Shown here: positions 55,542 to 64,000 of the stretch, piece by piece
How the letters are laid out: each line of letters begins with the position of its first letter
Position numbering within the stretch: position 1 is the stretch's first letter
NCBI RefSeq assembly: GCF_030269925.1
Contig: NC_085108.1
Span: forward strand, 3,286,001-3,350,000
DNA length: 64,000 nucleotides
Direction: 5' to 3'
Source of the DNA: Bombyx mori
Lineage: Eukaryota; Arthropoda; Insecta; Lepidoptera; Bombycidae
Made by a program: the position numbers and the translations under genes
The notes under the pieces: model-generated
The model's database searches: none
What the model saw: the letters and a program-made list of their open reading frames with translations, nothing else
What the model was told of the DNA's origin: nothing

Positions 55542-58500
55542 CTAAAATGACGGAGATAACGTTTAAATTAGCAAGTTTTGTTTTTTAATGGTTATCAGAG
55601 CCCATAGACATCGGCAACGTAAATGCCGCCTCCGACCTTGAGACATGAGTTCTAAAACGCATTATAGGAACGCATTACTGCTTTACGGTAGAATTAGGCA
55701 GGCTGGTGGCTAACTGTGGGATCCCAAAGCTAGCCCTACTGTTTGCAGAAAATATGTAGTGGAAAATTTTCATTGAACTGTTTTCACTGGTGAAGGGATA
55801 TGATATAAGCTTGGGGTCGTGACACATTCCTGTTTCTGCAGTAAAGCAAGTTTTCGCTCTCGTTTCATGAGTGGCCACTTTTCAAATTCACGTAAACGGA
55901 TAACTCATGATCTTCCAAGCTCACTGAGTTTCTCGCCGGATCTTCTCAGTCTTCAGGTTAGAGCACATAAGCACAAAAAAAAAGGTAACTCAACCATTAT
56001 GGCCACTAACGGACAGAAGGTGAAGCAAAATTAAATTATGAGACCAGACTAAAGAAGACGATTGTGCACACGAAAACTGTACAGTATTCGCATGTCAAAA
56101 ATAATATAAGGGCCATTGAAAGTAAATTACGCTATATTACACACTATAAAAGTAGTCTTAATTAGACTGAAAAATCTTCAAAACTTTTTTTTTTCGAATA
56201 AGCTTCGGATTGAATTTGGGCAAACGTCCCAATTACGGCTTCTCTTTGTTTTACTACCCTAGTCATTATCGAAGGCCCGGTCACCGTCCTCATCGAACCC
56301 GTCGCTTGCAAGGAAGGGCTCGACGAGTAAATTAACCCACAGACACAGCCCACTGAGTTTCTCGCCGGATCTTCTCAGTGGTCGCGTTTCCGATCCGATG
56401 GTAGAATCTGCGAAGTACTGCTCTTGCTAGGGCCAGTGTTAGCATTACTCCGGTTTGAGTCCCGTGAGCTCACCTACTAGTTAAGGTTCCGCTGAAATAG
56501 TCTCTCAAGGCTATCAGCTTAGGTAGGAAAAAAAATCGAAGGTTTCAAGAAACTTACTGTAATATCCTGCCAACGGTCTTCGATCCGTAAATGTCGCAGC
56601 GGTCCATTCTGATGGTACTAGGCAGGGGCTCGTCGACATTACGCCGACCGAAGACTGCCGCTTTGCACAGCGTCTCGTAAACTTGGTGCTGGAGGAAGCT
56701 GCTTAAGAAGTATCTGTGGCGAAAGTGTTGAATTGGGGTATTAGTATGTGATTCACGCAAAAAGCTATCGCGGCCTAAATGATAAGACGCCCGGTGCACC
56801 CGTATCGATCGATGCAACTATGTCAGGGTTCGAATCCCGGTGGCAGGTGAATTTTTTTCTAATTAAAAACGAACTTTACACGCGTTGACTAGTGACTTTC
56901 GTGAGGAAATCGTGTAAAAAAACATACAGTTTTACATTTGCGTAATTAGACTACAAGCTTGACGCTTGTTTCTGCTGCAAACCATTAATGCGTTTCTATT
57001 TGAAGGGCGGGATAACGGATAATACAGTTAAGTCAATAAAAAGCTTTGATTTTCAAAACCGAAACAAGGTTTTGCCCAAAATTAGTCAATTTATAATGTA
57101 AGCCAAAAAGGTTGTGACCAAAGCCCTATTGTAATAGGGAAGCATTAATATCAGAAGAGGTCACAACGAAGTGTGACCGGTCTTATCTAACTACAAATCT
57201 TTTATGTATATATATTTCTTCTGTGCGTGTGTTTGTCACTGAACTCCCCCTAAGCGGCTGGACGGATTTGAATGATTTTTTGGTATGCCTTTGGGTGGCA
57301 CTCTGGATGGATTAGATTAATTCATTCAAATCAGCCCGGCAGATGGCTCTGCAGTCGGTGTCTAGGTTATTTATCTTTCCTAGAAATAATATGGCAAAAC
57401 AAGGTTTTTTTTTTTTATTGCACTTGTAGGCAGACGAGCATACGGCCCACCTGATGGTGAGTGGTTACCGTCGCGCATGGACTTCAGCAATGCCAGGGGC
57501 AGAGCCAAGCCGCTGCCTACCGCTTAATACTCTCCACGAGCCTCGTTTGAAGAAGGACATGTCATAGCGCTCGGGAAACACCGTTTGCCGGGTCAGCTAG
57601 TATAAATATCAAATTTCTAGCGAATATTTCTTCATTTTACTCACCGTGCATAAGGAGTGTTGTCTGGCACATGAAATTTAGCTCCGGCGTCAAAATAGTC
57701 TTCGCCTCTATAGACTGGTGGAACGATTCCTTGTAATTCCAAGGCCATGTCCCAAAAATCTCCATTCAAATTGCTCAGACCATTCTCAAAATACTTCCAT
57801 CGGTACTCCTCCAAAACTAATGCGAAGGCTATTTGCGGTATTTTATTAAGGGCTTGTTTGAACAGAAGTACATCGTCTAGTGCGAGCTTGTTATCAAAAC
57901 TTCTAGTATTATTTGCTTTGGAATTGTAATCAACATAATTTTTAGCATTTTCAATTCTAGCAGTATCATTGGCAAACTTTTTTGCTTTGGTTTCGTGATT
58001 TTTTATCTCATCAATGTTCTCATCGATGTCGTGACGTTTATTGACATTGTCATTGTCTTCTCTAGTGCTGTGTTCGTTGGAATACAGTTCGTGGTCCGTA
58101 ATGAGACCAAGCCTATGCAGATGTTGCGGTGTAAACGCACCGAGCATTATAGAGTCTCCTATTGTCTCGTGCAGCGCTGTATTAGCTTGCTGTGGATCGA
58201 ATTCCATTACCATAAAATACTGAACTGTATCTGGCGTATGTATACGTTTTTTATAAACATCACATTTCGTCATTTTAAAGTCTTAAATGAATTTTACAAG
58301 CTTTAGAATCTTAAAACTACAGGGAAAAGGTTGTTGTTAATTTCTAAGTAATTCTACCATTGACGATAGAATATTTATTATCTACAAATTTTTGTAACTC
58401 TGTTTTCTCTGTACTGTCTTATGACGTCAACAAAGAACAACGGCCGAGGCTTATTGACAAGTTTGTCTGGCTTTCGATCAGGTTTGAATGTGTGAGTGGG

Positions 58501-59665
58501 GGATTATTTTACCCAATACCACTTTTCTTCTTGCGAGTGCATTTCCTAACCGATTCCTCCCACTAATTCACATCCCATGTTCTTGACATCCGGTATATTA
58601 TCAGTATACTTAACCGGTTTTGATGGATATACGATATTGACAAAGGAACCTCAGCAAATTCTGTGATATTTATTTATTGGGGCTTATAGACAAGTTATTG
58701 ACGGTGCCTAATACGAAAGGAAGATCCTTGAATAAGTATGTGTCTTTCCTTTGGATCACGATCAGAGCTTACATTAAAGCAAAATAAGTACAATAAGAGC
58801 TTGGCATTAGCAAGACGTCGGTTTTAGCCAAATTACTCTTAATTTTTTATTGCTATCGTGGGCAGACCAGTATTGGCCCAATTGACAGCCATTAATTTCA
58901 GTGACGGACTTCAGAAAAGCCAGAAGCACAACTGCCTAATCAATGACAGATGCTTTAGGACTTTCTTCATCATCTATTTCATAAAACACTTACTCTGAAT
59001 ATAGCAGGCTGGTCTTCGTATGCCATATAATATTGTATGTGACCAAGTTCATGATGTAGTACATAAAGATCTTCCTTTGTAGTTCCGGAGCAATAGAGCA
59101 GTCTAAAATGGGGGTGTTACTTTATTAGTTGCATAAACTGGTGAATGACAGGCTCATTTGATATTAAATGCTAATTGGAATCTCACAGTCAAGACGTCAC
59201 AGTGTGAATGCCCCCGTCAACCTTACGAAATGAGGCCTCAAGTTTTTCATCTTTCAAACCGTAATACATAATAGTTTCGCGACAAAAAGGGCAGAATGAG
59301 CTACTCGTTGCTTGAAATATGTCCTACCACCAGCAAAGGAGGTTCCCTATTGAAGCCAATCTCAATAATCTGTATGTTATGTCTTTAGGTTTGCAGAAGG
59401 TCCTTCACGAGTCACAACAAATAATAACCTTCATTCCATTTTAAATAGTTTTATCTAATTGTTGTAACTTTTCCCAAATTGATTTAGGTCTAGAATGTAT
59501 TTACGTGACTTCTGACCTGAAATCGCCATCTTTAAACATGTCGGCTGCGGCGCCATGACAACGCGCGTGTGCGTGTTTTTCCCGCGTCAAAACCGATTCG
59601 CGCCAAAACGTGTCCGTCATTGGTGGCAGCCCAAGCGATTGGTAAAAGTCTTCAGCCCTTTTTGC
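55379..59665 (-). CDS. ACE-like M2 metallopeptidase, C-terminal half (five exons)
   Basis: Exons 59665-59517, 59102-58994, 58189-57645, 56713-56558 and 55541-55379 join in frame through GT/AG introns into about 373 residues. The product matches the C-terminal half of angiotensin-converting enzymes, zinc dipeptidyl carboxypeptidases that trim peptides outside the cell. Visible active-site features are the zinc motif HHELGH, the third zinc ligand Glu in ALHETIGD, and the substrate-binding Lys, His and two Tyr in AKFHVPDNTPYARYF. A Cys pair flanks the pre-HEXXH loop. The protein ends RIPIGW, like the natural end of soluble insect ACEs with no membrane anchor. Odd features are a long Asn/Asp/Lys insertion in the third exon and changes such as LQHQVYETLC where most ACEs have QFHEALC. 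N-terminal exons lie beyond 59665, probably outside the window. Confidence 0.92.
55590..55722 (-). mobile_element. Old Bm1 fragment in ACE-like intron
   Basis: Keeps GAGCCCATAGACATCGGC, ACCTTGAGACATGAGTTC and ACGCATTACTGCTTTACGG with deletions. Confidence 0.75.
55915..55950 (-). repeat. Repeat B scrap
   Basis: CTCACTGAGTTTCTCGCCGG and ATCTTCTCAGT only. Confidence 0.6.
56273..56536 (-). repeat. Repeat B, near full length, in ACE-like intron
   Basis: GAAGGCCCGGTCACCGTCCT to GCTTAGGTAGGAAAAAAAA. Confidence 0.85.
56558..56713 (-). CDS. ACE-like exon 4 (visible)
   Basis: Acceptor CGCCACAG, donor TTACA|GTAAGT. It encodes YFLSSFLQHQVYETLC, then RMDRCDIYGSKTVGRIL. The second Tyr of the substrate site is the first whole codon. 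The DRCDIY segment aligns with the KCDI(Y/S) segment of ACEs. The intron to the next exon contains repeat B. Confidence 0.92.
56762..57010 (+). mobile_element. Bm1-related SINE, diverged subfamily
   Basis: Head TCGCGGCCTAAATGATAAG with an intact B box GGGTTCGAATCCC, then a body that only loosely follows Bm1 (CGTGAGGAAATCGTG, TGCGTAATTAG, TTTGAAGGGCGGG). It may be an older or separate SINE sharing the head. Confidence 0.7.
57198..57600 (+). mobile_element. Helitron H3, interrupted by a LINE-C tail
   Basis: Outer parts resemble the reverse of 18971-19197 and end GTTTGCCGGGTCAGCTAG before T. The interior 57405-57583 is foreign. Confidence 0.8.
57405..57583 (-). mobile_element. LINE-C 3' end inserted in Helitron
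   Basis: T-run, GGCAGACGAGCATACGGCCC, to ATGTCATAGCGCTCGGGAAA. It interrupts the Helitron between AAAACAAGG and CGTTTGCCGG. Confidence 0.86.
57645..58189 (-). CDS. ACE-like exon 3 (visible), with insertion
   Basis: Acceptor ATCCACAG, donor GCACG|GTGAGT. It starts QANTALHETIGD, carrying the third zinc ligand, then TPQHLHRLGLI. A polar tract of about 75 residues rich in N, D, K and E follows (from SNEHSTREDND through NNTRSFDNKLA), where ordinary ACEs have only about 15-20. The standard fold resumes at LLFKQALNKIPQIAF and ends FHVPDNTPYAR. The 545-bp exon is open throughout, so the tract looks translated, not intronic. Confidence 0.9.
58190..58993. other. ACE-like intron
   Basis: No coding sequence; 58840-58930 faintly recalls the LINE-C tail in reverse (TTTTTATTGC, then GGGCAGACCAG). 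Confidence 0.5.
58994..59102 (-). CDS. ACE-like exon 2 (visible): zinc motif
   Basis: Acceptor CATTTTAG, donor TTCAGA|GTAAGT. A 109-bp exon encoding LLYCSGTTKEDLYVLHHELG and onward to EDQPAIFR. HHELGH supplies two zinc ligands and the catalytic Glu. Confidence 0.95.
59103..59516. other. ACE-like intron with old Bm1 remnant
   Basis: 59210-59340 preserves a very diverged reverse Bm1 ending TGTCCTACCACCAGC. Confidence 0.5.
59517..59665 (-). CDS. ACE-like exon 1 (visible)
   Basis: Acceptor AAATTTCAG, donor TTCAG|GTCAGA. It encodes AKRAEDFYQSLGLPPMTDTF, then ARCHGAAADMFKDGDF. This is the segment before the zinc motif; the Cys-His pair matches the conserved VCH of ACEs, but the usual ASAWDF is GAAADMF. 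Confidence 0.88.
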
Positions 59666-59787
59666 CTGAAATTTAATTAAGAAACAAGGAATTTTCAGGG
59701 TCAACGAATTCCACTAAATGGTAATGATATTTGTGCTACACATTAAAAAAAATTTTTACAACACCGATTTTAATTTAGGACAGAACT

Positions 59788-61405
59788 TAATTCAAATTCA
59801 ATTCAAAATCATTTATTTCAACTTAGATGTCAGTATGACACACTTGTTGAATGTCAAAATACAAATAACAATGTTAACTCTACCACCGGTTCCAAAAAAA
59901 GCCACAGTCCTGAGAAGAACCGGCGAAACAAACTCAGCTGGCTTTTTTTTTTTTGTTTTTTCTCAAATATTTTCTTTTTTTAAAATAAATAAAAATATTT
60001 ACTATAAAAGAAAAAACAAGTCAAAAAATACAATTAAAAAAAAATCATAATAATGAAAAATGAAAAGGCCAGGAGCGAGCGCCTCATTCCCACGTAGTGC
60101 CATCTAGTAAATAATCCTTAACTTTATAATATGCCTTGTTGCACAAACGTTCCTTAACAGTTTTCTTAAATCTATGAACAGGTAGTAATCGAACGTTTAG
60201 TGGGATCTTGTTGAAAAGCTGTACACCCAGCCCCCTAAAAGAGTTGCTTATTTTCTTAATTCGAGCCGCCGGCAACGCAAGCCTATGTTTGTTCCTAGTG
60301 TTCACATTGTGCAAATCGCAGACTCTGGGGAATTCTTCAATGTTTTACGCACGTACAATAAATTTTCAAAAATGTATTGGGACGCTAAAGTTAGAATTTT
60401 GATTTCCTTAAACTTGTCCCTCAAGGATTCCCTCGGGTGCATATTATAAATAGCACGAATAGCCCTCTTCTGCAGGATAAAAATCGTTTCGACATCGGCG
60501 GCATTGCCCCATAGCAAAATGCCATAGGACATAACACTATGAAAATAACTAAAATAAACCAGGCGTGCCGTATCTTCATTAGTATACGTTCGCATTTTTT
60601 TTACCGCAAACGCTGCAGAACTAAGTCTACTCGCTAACTTGCATATGTGAGGACCCCACTGCAGCTTGGAATCAACTGTTATACCAAGAAAAACTGTCGA
60701 ATCCACAAGCTCCAGTGTCTCTCCACTTACAGTAATATTAGTGTCTACTTGTCTAACATTAGGTGTGGTAAATTTTATACATTTTGTTTTTTTGTTATTT
60801 AATAACAGATTATTAACACTAAACCAATGTACCACGCGCGAGATAGCATCATTCACATCGTCATAATCTTCCAAATGTCGTTTAATTTTAAACAATAATG
60901 ATGTATCATCAGCGATATATACAAGAAATAGGAAGGGACTCAATATGGAACCCTGAGGAACACCCATATTAAGTAAGACACCGGAAGATCTCGTTCCTTT
61001 AACGTCTACCTTTTGGATTCTTCCGGATAAATAAGATTTAATAAGTTCTAATGAAACGCCCCTAATACCATAATGGTGTTATTTCCTCAACAATGTATTA
61101 TGCTCAACACAATCAAAAGCTTTAGATAAGTCGCAGAAAACCCCAAGGGCATTATGCGACTCTTCCCAAGCCTGAAAAATATTTTTAATGAGATCTACAC
61201 CTGCATCAATAGTTGACCGACCTCTAGTGAATCCATATTGTTTGTTATGAAGCAGGTTATTGGAATTGAAGTGGTTCAAAAGTTGTTCCAAAATATTTTT
61301 TTCAAAAATTTTACTCAATGTAGGTAGTACTGAAATGGGCCTAAAGTTAGAGGGGTCAAAAGTACTACCAGATTTAAATAAAGGTATTAAAAAATTAAAC
61401 TAAAA
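59788..61405 (-). mobile_element. 5'-truncated non-LTR retrotransposon (LINE-E)
   Basis: Covers part of the RT domain, the C-terminus and a 3' untranslated region ending at a TTGAATTGAATT short-repeat tail (reverse of 59788-59805). It has no endonuclease. It lies upstream of the visible ACE-like exons, probably in an intron, on the same strand as that gene. CR1/Daphne- or Jockey-like by general appearance. Confidence 0.8.
60084..61403 (-). pseudogene. Broken reverse transcriptase of LINE-E
   Basis: The order is FDPSNFRPIS, LSKIFEKNILEQLLNHFNSN, QYGFTRGRST and CDLSKAFDCVEHNTLL, then a stop (61079-61081), then the catalytic loop GVPQGSILSP and ADDTSLLFKI, and the tail HNVNTRNKHRLALP ending YYKVKDYLLDGTTWE. 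Lesions: an in-frame TAA after HNTLLRK; about a dozen codons missing between FLVYI and ADD; a frameshift near 60302-60314. Not functional. Confidence 0.85.
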
Positions 61406-61439
61406 AACCAAGCAACTAAAACACGTTTCCAGAATTGAC

Positions 61440-62030
61440 GAGTGACTGAAGAGCTATCCCACTGGTAGTCTTGCTTTCTGTTCGCTCGCTAAGGCTGCAG
61501 AAGGTAACTTCTGCAGGTCTAGCCTCCCACTACTACGCAAATCCGATGACAGTCTGACCCATAGTGCAAAAGAGAAGGCTAACCTACTGGTCGAAATCTG
61601 TGCCCGAACTCGACTATGCATAACGGGGGTGCCACACCACTGAACATTCCCCAGTGTGATAGCTCTTTGCTGGAGATCTGCTATACACAGTGTGTCGACA
61701 TTTCGAGCGATGTCCAATTTCGGAGTCATTTGGAGGGCAAAGTCAAATTGGCGACAAAAATGCAGGGAGTCCTCAACAGAGCCAAGCGGTACTTCACGCC
61801 TGGACAAAGAATTTTGCTTTACAAAGCACAGGTCGCGTCCCGCGTGAAGTACTGCTCCCACCTCTGGGCCGGTGCTCCCAAATACCAGCTACTCCCATTT
61901 GACTCCATACAGAAGAGAACCGTTCGGATTGTCGATAATCCCATTCTCACGGATCGTTTGGAACCTCTGGATTTGCGGAGGGACTTTAGTTTCCTCTGTA
62001 TTTTGTACCGTATGTTCCATGGGGGGGGGG
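61440..62030 (+). pseudogene. LINE-C fragment missing the RT core
   Basis: 61455-61630 encodes the pre-RT segment (LAKAAEGNFCRSSLPLLRK, then SAKEKANLLVE). It jumps at about 61675 to VDISSDVQFRSHLEGKVKLA and continues through KAQVASRVKYCSHLWAG and [18 protein letters not shown] to MFHGG. The polymerase motifs are therefore deleted. The end overlaps the same family's sequence at 25060. It stops at a G-run where the next element starts. Confidence 0.75.
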
Positions 62031-62379
62031 AGTCGGTGATAAGTATTAGTGGGATGGGTTCTGCCAGTGAACCCATACCTAAAAAATGCTAATCTGCTTG
62101 CGTACGCCTGGGTGTGTGGAACCAGGCTATTAGGCGCGCACCGACAAGTGCTTCATATACGTCCTCGCCATCACATTTCATTGGTGATGGGCCCACATAT
62201 CTACATCTTTGTGGGTCGTCCCCTCCGGAAATGCTATGTTCCAGTACGAGTTCCGCACATTTCATTTACCTCGGGAACATAGTAGCTAAATATGAAGTCC
62301 GAAAGCGAGGCTTCGGCGCTATAACCGAATAAGCTGGCTCGGGGAGTTAACCCTTAAAAAAAAAAAAAAACTAAACTAC
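62031..62379 (+). promoter_or_regulatory. Probable 5' UTR/internal promoter of a Jockey-type LINE
   Basis: This 350-bp stretch lies between the end of the LINE-C homology and the ORF1 start codon. It ends in a run of 15 A's just before CTAAACTACATGG. By position it is the 5' UTR, where Jockey elements keep their internal Pol II promoter. No specific promoter motif was identified with certainty. Confidence 0.5.
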
Positions 62380-64000
62380 ATGGAAGCAAGACTTAAAGAG
62401 AAATTACCCCAGGAGGGTACCGGCGATGCCGGAGAATCCGTCCCTGAGCTTAGCTCAGGCTGCCCCGCGTATTCTGGGGGGGGCAAAGTAGTGCTGTCTG
62501 TGGAAAAACCAACAAAAACTTTGACCCAACAGTTATTTCACCCGGGTCTTTTTAATCGCCAACGATCCGCGTCACTGGGTGATGCCAGAGAACTAATTAA
62601 AAAACACAATGACAAACAACAAGAAAAACTCAACGAGCAGGAAAACAATGTGACTGATTTACATAATCCAAATATCCCATGGCAACGAATGCCAAACCAA
62701 AAAAGGAACCGTTCTCCTGAGGAAAATTCGCTTTCTAAATCTAATGAAGCCAAAAGGTTACATACAAGAAACCAACTGATCAGCCAAAACAGAGACATTA
62801 CTGAATCTACAAGTAGACAAAGTCCAGAAATAGAAACAAGTAATCGTTACTCAATATTAGATGTTGAAGCTGATGACTCGGCTCTACAAAAGAAGACCCC
62901 CAAACCGCCACCCATTATACTATATGGTATTGAAGACCTTGCCAAATTAACAGAATTAATAGAACAAGTGTTGGAAAAGAATGACTACACCTTTAAAGTA
63001 TCATCTAAAGACCAACTCATCATATCCTCTGCCACAATTGACAAGTATAAAATCCTTATAGAGCATATCAGAGCTAGAGGGCTAATAGGCCATACATTCA
63101 CACGAAAGGATCAAAAATGTATGCGGATAGTAATCAAACATCTACACTTTAGCACACCTAAAGATGCCATCATTGATGCAATAGAGAAGACAGGTAACAA
63201 AGTACAAGGAGAGATCGTCACTGCACGAAAACCTGGCACCAAAGAACCATTAAATACATTTTTTGTCAATGTAGCATCCCATGAAAATAATAAACGTGTC
63301 AAAGATATAAAATTCATTTACCACCAAAAAGTAAAAATAGAAGACCCGAAACGAAAGACAACTATAGTACAGTGTACAAGATGTCAACAATATGGGCACA
63401 GCAAAAATTATTGTATGCGCCCATATAGATACGTAAAATGTGCTGGTCCACATAAGACAACATTGTGCACTATTGACAAAAATACCCCAGCTGTGTGCAC
63501 TCTCTGCTCAGGAAGTCATCCTGCTAGTTACAAAGGATGTATGGTATACAAAGAAATTCTTACAAGGAAGAAAATGGCTAATAAACCTAACACGAAATAT
63601 AAAATCAACTCTCTTGCTACAAAAGATCCAACAGTATATAGCGATACCCAAATAGAAACTGAAAAAGAAAGAAAAGTAAAAACCACCAAACAGCATGCTA
63701 CTGTTCAAGAAAGTTTAAAACAATACAGTGAGGTTGTTAAAAAAGGTCTTGAAAATTCATCTCTCAAGAATCATACTTATGATCCAATCAAATATAAAAA
63801 AGATACGCAGGATCATCAGACATCATGGCCTTTAGATAACAGTACAGAAACACAGAGATCAGATACATACATAAATAGACATCAGCCAAGAACACAAAAA
63901 CCTATGACAAAATACAACGATGACAATATGTCACAGAGAACACAATTAAAAAAAATAGATAGCGACAATGACACTCGAGAGCAAATACTTATGTTAGAAA
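62380..64000 (+). CDS. Gag-like ORF1 of a Jockey-type non-LTR retrotransposon, runs off window
   Basis: ATG at 62380 opens 540 codons without a stop to the window end. The N-terminal 170 residues are polar and low complexity. A central domain (PPPIILYGIEDLAKLTEL to about residue 325) resembles the RRM-like/pre-C2HC gag region of Jockey elements. Zinc knuckles follow: CTRCQQYGHSKNYC, a second whose first Cys is Tyr (RYVKCAGPH), and CTLCSGSHPASYKGC. A long basic, Ser/Thr/Lys-rich C-terminal tail follows. ORF1 proteins bind element RNA in the ribonucleoprotein. The open frame and 5' UTR suggest a recent, possibly full-length insertion; the endonuclease/RT ORF should follow outside. Confidence 0.88.
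   Translation, partial: MEARLKEKLPQEGTGDAGESVPELSSGCPAYSGGGKVVLSVEKPTKTLTQQLFHPGLFNRQRSASLGDARELIKKHNDKQQEKLNEQENNVTDLHNPNIPWQRMPNQKRNRSPEENSLSKSNEAKRLHTRNQLISQNRDITESTSRQSPEIETSNRYSILDVEADDSALQKKTPKPPPIILYGIEDLAKLTELIEQVLEKNDYTFKVSSKDQLIISSATIDKYKILIEHIRARGLIGHTFTRKDQKCMRIVIKHLHFSTPKDAIIDAIEKTGNKVQGEIVTARKPGTKEPLNTFFVNVASHENNKRVKDIKFIYHQKVKIEDPKRKTTIVQCTRCQQYGHSKNYCMRPYRYVKCAGPHKTTLCTIDKNTPAVCTLCSGSHPASYKGCMVYKEILTRKKMANKPNTKYKINSLATKDPTVYSDTQIETEKERKVKTTKQHATVQESLKQYSEVVKKGLENSSLKNHTYDPIKYKKDTQDHQTSWPLDNSTETQRSDTYINRHQPRTQKPMTKYNDDNMSQRTQLKKIDSDNDTREQILMLE

Noticed and set aside
58190..58273. Start codon at 58273 giving a 210-residue minus-strand protein
   Set aside because: The upstream part shows no ACE similarity, and an acceptor (CCACAG) sits exactly where the ACE homology begins, so the ATG is intronic.
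1..64000. Prokaryotic-type defence or metabolic gene cluster
   Set aside because: The window is intron-bearing, repeat-dense insect DNA; no operons, ribosome-binding sites or CRISPR arrays were seen.

Overview
The window looks like a lepidopteran nuclear genome, most probably the silkworm Bombyx mori. The main reason is about 40 copies of a tRNA-headed SINE that I recognise as the B. mori Bm1 family. Support comes from Helitrons with lepidopteran-type ends, a maT-type (DD37D) mariner, and two split insect genes with good GT/AG splice sites. There is no sign of prokaryotic organisation: no operons, CRISPR or phage. Family names are from memory because no database search was possible.

Layout. 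(1) 1-17848 is almost wholly repeats: Bm1, a second dispersed family here called repeat B, Helitrons, MITEs, and a 1.44-kb element with long terminal inverted repeats at 4550-5988. (2) 17849-53394 on the + strand holds five exons of a trypsin-like serine protease. An upstream exon carries a six-Cys clip-like knot, and four further exons encode a complete catalytic domain. The introns, one of 21.8 kb, are packed with transposons, including a decayed DD37D mariner (34984-36260) and an internally deleted second mariner (51472-51861). (3) 55379-59665 on the - strand holds the five 3' coding exons of an M2-family (angiotensin-converting-enzyme-like) metallopeptidase, tail to tail with the protease. 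The zinc and catalytic residues visible here are kept, and there is a long Asn/Asp/Lys-rich insertion. Its 5' exons must lie beyond the right edge. (4) 59788-64000 is three LINE segments: a - strand reverse-transcriptase fragment, a + strand fragment that has lost its RT core, and the intact 5' part (5' UTR and open ORF1 with CCHC knuckles) of a Jockey-type element running off the window.

The two cellular genes both look extracellular: a clip-type trypsin-like enzyme and a peptidyl-dipeptidase-like enzyme. Nothing in the sequence shows that they share a pathway.

The observations most worth a second look are: the insertion in the ACE-like enzyme; a phase-compatible possible alternative first exon for the protease (38694-38823); the long-TIR element whose two arms carry the same perfect 60-bp tandem duplication; the 3'-tail similarity between Bm1 and a LINE family, which suggests the LINE mobilises Bm1; and several nested or fold-back insertions. 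I found no convincing new multi-gene system.
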